This document shows positions 57,041 through 64,000 of a stretch of DNA of 64,000 nucleotides, piece by piece. The notes beneath the pieces are model-generated. The model ran no database searches. It saw only the letters and a list, made by a program, of their open reading frames with translations, and had not been told where the DNA came from. Source of the DNA: an uncultured Bacteroidaceae bacterium (lineage in GTDB: Bacteria; Bacteroidota; Bacteroidia; Bacteroidales; Bacteroidaceae); the NCBI GenBank assembly GCA_934293005.1, contig CAKQYA010000010.1, positions 25,777-89,776 of the forward strand, written 5' to 3'. Positions within the stretch are counted from its first letter, which is position 1; each line of letters opens with the position of its first letter. The position numbers and the translations under genes are program-made.

Positions 57041-57275
57041 TAGCTGTTTTTATTCAGTTTATCGCCCTGTGGGCAAAGTGCTGCACATAGCACAGATGGT
57101 AAATGTCTCTGATGCACATCGTGAATCTCGTTCACGTAAGAGCATCAGAGGCATTCACCATCACAAACTCGAAGCATGAGAGTTGCCCACAGGGAGTTTT
57201 TATCCTGTTTTTGTCATTTCACCCACATGCATAGCATTAGCCAAATCAGCAAAATCCGTATTCAACCAATCACAT
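57041..57275 (+). repeat. Structured repeat, copy B
   Basis: Lies 15 bases after copy A. Outer arms CCCTGTGGGCAA / TTGCCCACAGGG pair perfectly in this copy. The 18 bases after its tail (TTCTGATATATGCCATAG, 57276-57293) are the same as those after copy C. Confidence 0.85.
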
Positions 57276-57323
57276 TTCTGATATATGCCATAGTATTTGT
57301 TTTTGTTAAAATACACGAAATAC

Positions 57324-57354
57324 TTGGTTGTTAACGGACAATATTGTATTTTTG
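57324..57354 (+). promoter_or_regulatory. Promoter of the toxin-antitoxin operon
   Basis: TTGG (57324-57327) and TATTTTTG (57347-57354), spacer 19. The whole element (CTTGGTTGTTA...AATATTGTATTTTTG) is closely matched upstream of the second antitoxin (63225-63255, minus). Confidence 0.7.
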
Positions 57355-57389
57355 CCCCTGAACAACACACAACAATAACAATTCGAACT

Positions 57390-57641
57390 ATGGCAATGAA
57401 TAGTAATATAGTAATAGATATCAAGCAATATCCAGGAGCTGCCATGTACGCAAAGATGCACAACATTAGTTTCAAGCAACTCATTGACAACTTCCTGAAA
57501 AAGTTTCAGGACACAGAACACGTGCACCCTGAATCAGCATTACAATTACCCCCACATTTAGAAAAATTAGGAGGATGCCTTGCAGGTGTAGAAGATTCTG
57601 AAGATGATAAATTAAACTATCTGTTAGAGAAGTACAAATGA
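57390..57641 (+). CDS. DUF6364-like antitoxin
   Basis: An 83-residue protein from ATG 57390; the frame continues upstream to 57297 through the promoter, so the longer version is rejected. The N-terminal segment NIVIDIKQYPGAAMYAKMHN followed by ISFKQLIDNFLKKFQ is a likely ribbon-helix-helix DNA-binding domain, and the acidic C-terminus (VEDSEDDKLNYLLEKYK) would bind the toxin. It overlaps the PIN toxin by four bases (ATGA), typical of VapBC-like pairs. Confidence 0.8.
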   Translation: MAMNSNIVIDIKQYPGAAMYAKMHNISFKQLIDNFLKKFQDTEHVHPESALQLPPHLEKLGGCLAGVEDSEDDKLNYLLEKYK

Positions 57642-58051
57642 ATAGAGTTTTTATTGACACAAATGTTGTGCTCGATTTTCTATTGAGACGTGAAGGTTTC
57701 TATGAAGACGCACGCACAATAATGGCAATGGGCTATAACAACATTTGCAAATTATATATGTCGTCACTTTCATTCTCCAATATTGCATATATTGCAAGAA
57801 AGAAGTTTGATGGTGATGCACTATATGATTGTTTCTCTGAAATCAGAGAGTTAATCCATGTATCATCAGTTACAGAGTCAGACATTGATGCGGCCATCCA
57901 TATAAGAGTGAAAGATTTTGAGGATGCTATACAATACTATTCAGCCCTATCGGTTAGTGCCGATTGTATTGTAACGAGAAATGTCAAAGATTTTTCTTTT
58001 TCTCAGATAAACGTGTTTACACCAGACAAGTTCATCCATTTGCCCAAATAG
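57638..58051 (+). CDS. PIN-domain toxin (VapC-like ribonuclease)
   Basis: A 137-residue PIN-domain protein. Asp7 in RVFIDTNVVLDFL, the acidic pair in KDFEDAIQYYSA (Glu95/Asp96) and Asp109 in ADCIVTRNVKDF are the expected metal ligands. It probably cleaves RNA and is neutralised by the gene before it. The operon sits between repeat copies B and C. Confidence 0.88.
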   Translation: MNRVFIDTNVVLDFLLRREGFYEDARTIMAMGYNNICKLYMSSLSFSNIAYIARKKFDGDALYDCFSEIRELIHVSSVTESDIDAAIHIRVKDFEDAIQYYSALSVSADCIVTRNVKDFSFSQINVFTPDKFIHLPK

Positions 58052-58164
58052 GTCATTAAACGTAATATAATGTTAAGGTCATAAATTAAATGATCACACA
58101 CCTTATTATGAACTAATAAAAACCACTAACGTATCATAATTGTGTGAACATCCCAACAGGACTG

Positions 58165-58398
58165 CAGTTTTTATCCTGTTTATCGCTCTGGGGGCAAAGT
58201 GCTGCATAGCACTTGATGGTAAATGTCTCTGATGCACATCGTGAATCTCGTTCACGTAAGAGCATCAGAGGCATTCACCATCACAAACTCGAAGCATGAG
58301 AGTGTGCCCACAGGGAGTTTTTATCCTGTTTTTGTTTAAAAACATCCACACGCATAGAATCAGCCCAATCAGCAAAATCCGTATTCAATCAATCACAT
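58165..58398 (+). repeat. Structured repeat, copy C
   Basis: Same parts as copies A and B; the head is altered (GCTCTGGGGGCAA). Its tail is followed by TTCTGATATATGCCATAG and then by the acyltransferase remnant. Confidence 0.8.
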
Positions 58399-58487
58399 TT
58401 CTGATATATGCCATAGCAGCATAGGCACGAAGTCCATCCAAAGAAGAATAGTTTTCTCTCTGAATGAGGGATAATGTTATTTCTCAT
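58399..58487 (-). pseudogene. N-terminal remnant of an acyltransferase-3 gene
   Basis: Reading the minus strand from ATG 58487, the frame begins MRNNIIPHSER and then, after one extra A in an A-run at 58452-58455, continues NYSSLDGLRAYAAMAYI. SLDGLRAYAA is the hallmark start of OafA-like acyltransferase-3 proteins, which normally run to about 350 residues. Here it is cut after about 28 residues by repeat copy C. The gene is broken twice. Confidence 0.6.
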
Positions 58488-58635
58488 AAAATACTATAAA
58501 CAAAGGGTTGACAAGCTTGCGCCTACCAACCTATACATATTTCTATCATAAAAAATCATCTAAAAAGACGGATGCCACCCTTCATTCGACATCCAATCCA
58601 AAGCATAAATACCACGTTTATGCCTAAAAAGGAAT

Positions 58636-60198
58636 CTACTCTCCTATCACCCACTCCAGCACATTCACCTCATCCTTCACGGCAAAGTTGAGACCCACCT
58701 TCTCGATGCGCTTGCCCGACAGCTTGAAGCTATCAGCATAACGCTTGGCATTGATCTGGTCAAGAGCCTCCTGTGCGGTCTTTCCAAACTTCAGTTCCAT
58801 CACATAGATGGTGTCTGTCGTCTCCAGTGTGATGTCGATGCGATCCTTTGCCGTGCGCTGCTCCACACCTATACGATAGTCTGTGAGCAGGGCGAACATG
58901 ATGTAGAACATCTGCTGGTAATGCCCCTCATAGTGGGTATTGTCGCAGTAAGTCACCGTCTCTAAGAAATCAGCCAGCAGTTGCAAGGCTCCCTCCATGT
59001 CACCCTTCTTGATCAAGGTCGACATGTCAGCCATCACCACATTGCCTTCATCTGCTGCACTCTCCAGATAGCCAGGCAACAGACTTTCAAACAAACCCAC
59101 TTTTATCTCGTTGTTGGGAATGTCGAGCGTATAGATGCCCGTTTCCTTATCGCAATCCTTGATGGTGAGATAGCCGCTTTGGTAGAGCAGCGGAGTGAGG
59201 CTGGTCATCGTCTCTGTAGCGGCATCGAAAGCTGAAGCTTTTGCCCGTGTCGCTGACAATTGTGAAGGCTGCACCTTGAATTTCCTCATCATATTGATGA
59301 GATACGTAGGTGTGCCAGAGCCGAACCAATAGGCTTCTATCTTGCCGTCGGCAAAACAGTTGAGCAGACTGAAAGGATTGTACACATCAGGCGACGGCCA
59401 GCAGAAATGATAGCCATCGTAATGCTCTTTGAGTTTTGCAATGGTATCCTCACGGCTGATAGCAAGATGCTCTGCCAGACAGTCGATGTCGTCACTCATC
59501 TGCGTGAGCAGTTCATCTTCTGTGATGCCGCAGATGCCGGCATAAGGCTCATCCATGCTAATGTTCTTGATATTGTTCAGTTCACTGAAGATGCTGAGCT
59601 GAGAAAACTTCGTGATGCCTGTCATGAACACGAAACGCAGCATCGACTCGCATTTCTTCAGCGGACTGTAGAAATTGCGCATCACATAGCGAAGCTCATC
59701 CAGATAATCCTCTTCATGCGCCACATCAAGCAGCGGAGCGTCGTATTCATCGATAAGCACCACCACCTGACGGCCTGTCTGTCTGTATGCCTTGGCTATC
59801 AGATCCTTTAACCTTAGGTTAGGGTCGATTTTCTCACTTTCATACCCGTAAATATGTTCTTGGTCAGCCAATGTGTCATTCAAATAGCGTTCCAGCTGAG
59901 CCTTTTCCATATGCTTGCCGCCACTCATGTCGAGGTGCAGCACAGGATATTGCGTCCATTCCTTCTCCAACTGCTCTATGGCAAGTTCCTCAAACAAATC
60001 CCGTCTGCCTTCAAAATAGCTTTGCAGCGTGGTCACCAGGAGCGACTTGCCGAAGCGGCGCGGACGGCTCAAGAAAAAATACGTGCCATCCGTATGCGTC
60101 ATACGATACACGTATTCCGTCTTGTCAACATAGAACTTATCCTCTTTGCGGATACGTTCAAAAGTCTGTATTCCTATAGGGTATAATTTTCTTGCCAT
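58636..60198 (-). CDS. AAA-ATPase-like protein with PD-(D/E)XK nuclease domain, copy 1
   Basis: A 520-residue protein of the AAA-ATPase_like/DUF1703 type. N-terminal KLYPIGIQTFERIRKEDKFY, a variant P-loop RPRRFGKS (Gly50-Lys51-Ser52), Walker B VVVLIDEYD (145-153), and a C-terminal nuclease-like domain with DRIDITLETTDTIYVMELKFGK, where the Asp and the E-x-K pair are the PD-(D/E)XK signature. The family is abundant in Bacteroidales and its function is unknown. Copy 2 lies just upstream in the same orientation. Confidence 0.85.
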   Translation of the reverse strand: MARKLYPIGIQTFERIRKEDKFYVDKTEYVYRMTHTDGTYFFLSRPRRFGKSLLVTTLQSYFEGRRDLFEELAIEQLEKEWTQYPVLHLDMSGGKHMEKAQLERYLNDTLADQEHIYGYESEKIDPNLRLKDLIAKAYRQTGRQVVVLIDEYDAPLLDVAHEEDYLDELRYVMRNFYSPLKKCESMLRFVFMTGITKFSQLSIFSELNNIKNISMDEPYAGICGITEDELLTQMSDDIDCLAEHLAISREDTIAKLKEHYDGYHFCWPSPDVYNPFSLLNCFADGKIEAYWFGSGTPTYLINMMRKFKVQPSQLSATRAKASAFDAATETMTSLTPLLYQSGYLTIKDCDKETGIYTLDIPNNEIKVGLFESLLPGYLESAADEGNVVMADMSTLIKKGDMEGALQLLADFLETVTYCDNTHYEGHYQQMFYIMFALLTDYRIGVEQRTAKDRIDITLETTDTIYVMELKFGKTAQEALDQINAKRYADSFKLSGKRIEKVGLNFAVKDEVNVLEWVIGE

Positions 60199-60231
60199 AG
60201 CTTTTCGTGTTCAATTTAACCAATTCTGCTG

Positions 60232-60263
60232 CAAACTTACAATAAAATCCCGAGACCGACAAA
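60232..60263 (-). promoter_or_regulatory. Promoter of ATPase copy 1
   Basis: On the minus strand TTTG (60263-60260), 20 bp, TAAGTTTG (60239-60232). The same element is kept upstream of copy 2. Confidence 0.65.
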
Positions 60264-60343
60264 ACTTCAACTCAGATTTCACAGAAGACACTTTCACTGG
60301 GAGGACTGGCTTTCACCAGTCTAACAAATAAAAGGATGCATAT

Positions 60344-61921
60344 CTATAGAGCAGTCCCCTTAATTTCCGTCATCCACTCCAGCACATTCACCTCATCCTT
60401 CACGGCAAAGTTGAGACCCACCTTCTCGATGCGCTTGCCCGACAGCTTGAAGCTATCAGCATAACGCTTGGCATTGATCTGGTCAAGAGCCTCCTGTGCG
60501 GTCTTTCCAAACTTCAGTTCCATCACATAGATGGTGTCTGTCGTCTCCAGTGTGATGTCGATGCGATCCTTTGCCGTGCGCTGCTCCACACCTATACGAT
60601 AGTCTGTGAGCAGGGCGAACATGATGTAGAACATCTGCTGGTAATGCCCCTCATAGTGGGTATTGTCGCAGTAAGTCACCGTCTCTAAGAAATCAGCCAG
60701 CAGTTGCAAGGCTCCCTCCATGTCACCCTTCTTGATCAAGGTCGACATGTCAGCCATCACCACATTGCCTTCATCTGCTGCACTCTCCAGATAGCCAGGC
60801 AACAGACTTTCAAACAAACCCACTTTTATCTCGTTGTTGGGAATGTCGAGCGTATAGATGCCCGTTTCCTTATCGCAATCCTTGATGGTGAGATAGCCGC
60901 TTTGGTAGAGCAGCGGAGTGAGGCTGGTCATCGTCTCTGTAGCGGCATCGAAAGCTGAAGCTTTTGCCCGTGTCGCTGACAATTGTGAAGGCTGCACCTT
61001 GAATTTCCTCATCATATTGATGAGATACGTAGGTGTGCCAGAGCCGAACCAATAGGCTTCTATCTTGCCGTCGGCAAAACAGTTGAGCAGACTGAAAGGA
61101 TTGTACACATCAGGCGACGGCCAGCAGAAATGATAGCCATCGTAATGCTCTTTGAGTTTTGCAATGGTATCCTCACGGCTGATAGCAAGATGCTCTGCCA
61201 GACAGTCGATGTCGTCACTCATCTGCGTGAGCAGTTCATCTTCTGTGATGCCGCAGATGCCGGCATAAGGCTCATCCATGCTAATGTTCTTGATATTGTT
61301 CAGTTCACTGAAGATGCTGAGCTGAGAAAACTTCGTGATGCCTGTCATGAACACGAAACGCAGCATCGACTCGCATTTCTTCAGCGGACTGTAGAAATTG
61401 CGCATCACATAACGAAGCTCATCCAGATGTTCCTCGTCATGCGCCACATCAAGCAGCGGAGCATCGTATTCATCAATGAGCACCACCACCTGACGACCTG
61501 TCTTCTGAAACACCGTTGCGATGAGGTTGAGCAGACGCACATTAGGAGTCTTCGAATCGCATTCCACGCCATAAGCCGCTTCGTTGTTCTTCAGGATATA
61601 GCCCAGATACTCTTCCAAATCAGCCTTTTCCATATGTTTGCCGCCGCTCAGGTCAAGATGCAGCACAGGATATTGCGTCCATTCCTTCTCCAACTGCTCT
61701 ATGGCAAGTCCCTCAAACAAATCCCGTCTGCCTTCAAAATAGCTTTGCAGCGTGGTCACCAGCAGCGACTTGCCGAAGCGGCGCGGACGACTCAAGAAAA
61801 AATACGTGCCATCCGTATGCGTCATACGATACACGTATTCCGTCTTGTCAACATAGAACTTATCCTCTTTGCGGATACGTTCAAAAGTCTGTATTCCTAT
61901 AGGGTATAATTTTCTTGCCAT
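60344..61921 (-). CDS. AAA-ATPase-like protein with PD-(D/E)XK nuclease domain, copy 2
   Basis: A 525-residue paralogue. Residues 1-90 and from about 166 to near the C-terminus are the same as copy 1 apart from isolated changes (for example Glu71 to Gly), while residues 91-165 differ strongly (KADLEEYLGYILKNNEAAYG against KAQLERYLNDTLADQEHIYG). The C-termini also differ (EWMTEIKGTAL against EWVIGE). P-loop, Walker B and nuclease residues are preserved, so both could be active. Confidence 0.85.
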   Translation of the reverse strand: MARKLYPIGIQTFERIRKEDKFYVDKTEYVYRMTHTDGTYFFLSRPRRFGKSLLVTTLQSYFEGRRDLFEGLAIEQLEKEWTQYPVLHLDLSGGKHMEKADLEEYLGYILKNNEAAYGVECDSKTPNVRLLNLIATVFQKTGRQVVVLIDEYDAPLLDVAHDEEHLDELRYVMRNFYSPLKKCESMLRFVFMTGITKFSQLSIFSELNNIKNISMDEPYAGICGITEDELLTQMSDDIDCLAEHLAISREDTIAKLKEHYDGYHFCWPSPDVYNPFSLLNCFADGKIEAYWFGSGTPTYLINMMRKFKVQPSQLSATRAKASAFDAATETMTSLTPLLYQSGYLTIKDCDKETGIYTLDIPNNEIKVGLFESLLPGYLESAADEGNVVMADMSTLIKKGDMEGALQLLADFLETVTYCDNTHYEGHYQQMFYIMFALLTDYRIGVEQRTAKDRIDITLETTDTIYVMELKFGKTAQEALDQINAKRYADSFKLSGKRIEKVGLNFAVKDEVNVLEWMTEIKGTAL

Positions 61922-61954
61922 AGCTTTTCGTGTTCAATTCAACCAATTCTGCTG

Positions 61955-61986
61955 CAAACTTACAATAAAATCCCGAGACCGCCAAA
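61955..61986 (-). promoter_or_regulatory. Promoter of ATPase copy 2
   Basis: On the minus strand TTTG (61986-61983), 20 bp, TAAGTTTG (61962-61955). Identical layout to copy 1. Confidence 0.65.
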
Positions 61987-62010
61987 AATTACCATGACAA
62001 AACCGTCACA

Positions 62011-62189
62011 CTATATTCCTTCCATTTCCTCCTTGTCAAGCCCAGTCATTTCCATGATTGCCACCAACAAATCCAAATCTTGTCGCAAAATTTCTTATCA
62101 TAATCAGGAATGTTCTTTTCCACAAGATAAGTATTCCAATAATTACGAAACTTGCCATCCAAGAAATCAAGCATGATTTGATGCTTCCT
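62011..62189 (-). pseudogene. Frameshifted C-terminal gene remnant
   Basis: Minus strand: HQIMLDFLDGKFRNYWNTYL continues to IPDYDKK; the natural continuation ILRQDLDLLVAIMEMTGLD, ending in KEEMEGI and a TAG at 62011, is in another frame. Adding one A to the A-run near 62090-62095 would join the two. The upstream end meets a repeat tail at about 62190. I do not recognise the parent family. Confidence 0.5.
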
Positions 62190-62251
62190 TAAAATCATCC
62201 ACACGCATAGCATCAGCAAAATCAGCAAAATCCGTATTCAATCAATCACAT
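62190..62251 (+). repeat. Orphan tail of the structured repeat
   Basis: CATCCACACGCATAGCATCAGC followed by CAAAATCCGTATTCAATCAA matches the tail of copy C, but the structured head is missing. Confidence 0.7.
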
Positions 62252-62267
62252 AACCTCCCACCCTGCA

Positions 62268-62506
62268 TAGCGGTTTTTGCCAAAGGCATGGTTTATCGCC
62301 CTGTGGGCAAAGTGTCGCCAGACCCATGATGGTGAATGCCTCTAATGCACATCGTGAATCTCGTTCACGTAAGAGCATCAGAGGCATTCACCATCACAAA
62401 CTCGAAGCATGAGAGTTACCCCACAGGGTGTTTTTATCCTGTTTTTTTTATTTCACTCACGAGCATCAGCACAATCAGTCAAATCCGTATTCAACCAATC
62501 ATACAG
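62268..62506 (+). repeat. Structured repeat, copy D
   Basis: Long arms GATGGTGAATGCCTCTAATGC and GCATCAGAGGCATTCACCATC pair with one mismatch. The GTGCT/AGCAC hairpin is replaced by GTGTCGCCAGACCC. Confidence 0.85.
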
Positions 62507-62520
62507 CACCCCACCCTGCA

Positions 62521-62759
62521 TAGCGGTTTTTGCCAAAGGCATGGTTTATCGCCCTGTTGGCAAAGTGCTGCATAGCACATGATGGTAAATGTCTCAGATG
62601 CACGTCGTGAATCTCATTCACGTAAGAACATCAGAGACATCCACCATCACAAACTCGAAGCATGAGAGTTACCCCACAGGGAGTTTATATCCTGTTTTTG
62701 TTATTTCACTCACGAGCATCAGCACAATCAGTCAAATCCGTATTCAACTCATCACATAG
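62521..62759 (+). repeat. Structured repeat, copy E
   Basis: Most divergent copy. At one arm position the pair is T-A (GTCTC/GAGAC), where copies A and D have C-G (GCCTC/GAGGC). The CGTGAA/TTCACG hairpin stem is unchanged while its loop differs (TCTCA). Confidence 0.85.
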
Positions 62760-62811
62760 CTCACCCCACCCTGCGCATCATAAATACCACATACATGCCA
62801 CAGAATTACGA

Positions 62812-62913
62812 TTATTCAAAGAAAGCAAACAATTCGTTTGCCGTATATACAGGCAAAGATGACAGACTGAAATCTTTTTTATTACGAGTAACAATACAAT
62901 CAGCATTACTCTC
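62812..62913 (-). pseudogene. C-terminal remnant of a PIN toxin
   Basis: Directly after the antitoxin stop, the minus strand reads ESNADCIVTRNKKDFSLSSL and ends in a stop at 62812. It matches the C-terminal part of the intact toxin (SADCIVTRNVKDFSFSQ). About 100 N-terminal residues are missing, so it cannot be functional. It is out of frame with the ATGA that would have started the toxin. Confidence 0.75.
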
Positions 62914-63202
62914 ATAATTTATATTTTTTCTCCACTAATGCATCAAGTCCATTCTCATCAGCAGGTACAGTGCCACCTTCTTTAGCAGCCAATGACTTAA
63001 CATAATTCATTGCATTTTGAAAATCTTCAGTTTTATCAAGAGCTACTATCTGGTGTTTCTTCGACGAACGCAACTTTGCAGCAAGACTTGCCACATATCG
63101 GTTTACCATCTCACTCAAACTGGAGTTGTTATTTCTGGCATAAGCCTCTCCATCCAAATAGACCTTAGGATCATTTATAGCTATTTCGTACATAACAATC
63201 AT
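62912..63202 (-). CDS. Orphan DUF6364-like antitoxin
   Basis: Up to 96 residues (starts at 63202 or 63193). MYEIAINDPKVYLDGEAYAR then SSLSEMVNRYVASLAAKL is a ribbon-helix-helix-like domain; a C-terminal tail follows (GGTVPADENGLDALVEKKYK). It is related to the intact antitoxin at 57390 and has a nearly identical promoter. Its partner toxin is deleted. Confidence 0.8.
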   Translation of the reverse strand: MIVMYEIAINDPKVYLDGEAYARNNNSSLSEMVNRYVASLAAKLRSSKKHQIVALDKTEDFQNAMNYVKSLAAKEGGTVPADENGLDALVEKKYKL

Positions 63203-63224
63203 CTTTAAAATTCAAATACATACA

Positions 63225-63255
63225 CAAAAATACTATATTACAAGCTAACCACCAA
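63225..63255 (-). promoter_or_regulatory. Promoter of the orphan antitoxin
   Basis: Minus strand TTGG (63255-63252), 19 bp, TATTTTTG (63232-63225). Closely matches the promoter of the intact operon, including GTTA after TTGG. Confidence 0.65.
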
Positions 63256-63305
63256 GCATTTCTTGAATTTTAACAAATAATGACTATTGCGTCTTCTCAT
63301 CCAGA

Positions 63306-63548
63306 TAGCAGTTTTTGCCAAAGGCATGGTTTATCGCCCTGTGGGCAAAGTGTCGTCAGACACATGATGGTAAATGCCTCAGATGCACATCGTGAATCTC
63401 GTTCACGTAAGAACAGCAGAGACATTCACCATCACAAACTCGAAGAATGAGAGTTACCCCACAGGGTGTTTTTATTCTGTTTTTGTCATTTTCCCCACAT
63501 GCATAGAATCAGTCAAATCAGTTAAATACGTATTCAATCAATCACATA
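63306..63548 (+). repeat. Structured repeat, copy F
   Basis: Same parts as the other copies. It has lost more pairing in the long arms (GCCTCAGATGC against AACAGCAGAGAC). The outer CCCTGTGGG/CCCCACAGGG pairing remains. Confidence 0.8.
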
Positions 63549-63775
63549 CGTATAAGCATCCCACTCGCATTCCTATGCGCCTCAACATTTGCGTTTATTC
63601 CCCATAATCAGCAGCACCAAAGCGGAGCCACACGCCAATGCTATTATACCCACATATTGGCAAGCCTCCTTTATGGAGTTATGAATATTATTCATACATA
63701 ACATATATATCCAAAAAGAAGAACAACAAGCCATTACAACCCAATTTACAAGAAAAACGCAACGATTTTCACAAA

Positions 63776-64000
63776 TCAATCTCGCATGAAGATATCTCGT
63801 GTATAAACCTTCTCCTTGGCATCATCCAGGCAGGCATCATAGCGGTTGGCGATGATGGCATGGCTCTGTGCCTTGAAGGCTTCGAGGTTGTTCTCTACTC
63901 TACTGCCAAAGAAGGTGCTGCCATCTTCCAAGGTTGGCTCATAGATGACTACCTCTGCACCCTTTGCCTTGATACGCTTCATGATGCCCTGGATGGCTGA
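63776..64000 (-). CDS. UDP-glucose/nucleotide-sugar dehydrogenase, C-terminal part
   Basis: Only the last 74 codons are in the window; the gene continues beyond 64000. SAIQGIMKRIKAKGAEVVIY followed by EPTLEDGSTFFGSRVENNLE is typical of the UDP-binding C-terminal domain of UDP-glucose 6-dehydrogenases. These oxidise UDP-sugars to uronic acids for capsule or exopolysaccharide, so a polysaccharide locus may lie beyond the edge. Confidence 0.8.
   Translation of the reverse strand, partial: SAIQGIMKRIKAKGAEVVIYEPTLEDGSTFFGSRVENNLEAFKAQSHAIIANRYDACLDDAKEKVYTRDIFMRD

Noticed and set aside
56850..57179. Protein-like frames with repeated segments (for example VNLVHVRASEAF)
   Set aside because: Their conservation follows from the structured DNA repeat; similar frames appear in each copy and are often interrupted.
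57297..57389. N-terminal extension of the antitoxin
   Set aside because: It would be translated from before its own promoter.
56781..63548. CRISPR array
   Set aside because: The repeats are about 240 bp, far apart, and have no uniform spacers or cas genes.
63582..63779. Small two-helix protein after the sugar dehydrogenase
   Set aside because: It starts with TTG only, has no promoter, and the internal ATG would leave a 50-residue protein; a real gene cannot be excluded.

Overview
The window reads as a chromosomal segment of a Bacteroidales bacterium, most likely of the Prevotella/Segatella group. Evidence: Bacteroidetes-type promoters (TTTG, about 19-21 bp, TAnnTTTG) stand before many genes; Shine-Dalgarno motifs are scarce; several families typical of this phylum are present (DUF4296, DUF4270, DUF4837, DUF5686 and DUF5063 proteins, a TamL-type lipoprotein barrel, a trp operon ordered BEGDCFA). 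GC content is moderate. I saw no tRNA, rRNA, CRISPR array or transposase gene.

1-56.8 kb is mostly core genome. In order: a small secreted protein and an AraC regulator; altronate dehydratase; pyrB-pyrI-ileS-lspA and a DUF4296 lipoprotein; an RNA 2'-O-methyltransferase divergent from a TamL-like outer-membrane protein; aspS, a YycJ-like metallo-hydrolase, a truncated GT5-like protein and a DUF4270 lipoprotein, which converge on a nspC-uvrD-hypothetical operon; a HAD phosphatase, glyA, rlmN-DUF4837-pdxA; a flippase-like/ATP-grasp/CDP-alcohol phosphotransferase/HAD/DUF5686 group that looks like an envelope-lipid locus; htrA; DUF5063-exonuclease-RlmI-like-queH; an acidic-tailed protein behind a small structured leader RNA; a membrane-anchored AraC protein; and the complete tryptophan operon with a readable attenuator (Trp-codon leader peptide, antiterminator pairing and terminator). 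A small monooxygenase, a metallo-hydrolase and a zinc alcohol dehydrogenase follow.

56.8-64 kb is a plastic accessory region. Six copies of a roughly 240-bp structured repeat, plus one orphan tail, are interspersed with a DUF6364-like/PIN toxin-antitoxin operon, an acyltransferase remnant, two tandem AAA-ATPase/PD-(D/E)XK genes that are nearly identical except for one divergent internal cassette, a frameshifted gene remnant, and a second antitoxin whose PIN toxin has been deleted to its last 33 codons. The window ends inside a UDP-sugar dehydrogenase gene on the minus strand.

The most notable items are the trp attenuator, the structured repeat family with paired base changes, the swapped GIHH signature in isoleucyl-tRNA synthetase, the mosaic ATPase pair, and a 23-bp-period array of palindromes near 12.1 kb.
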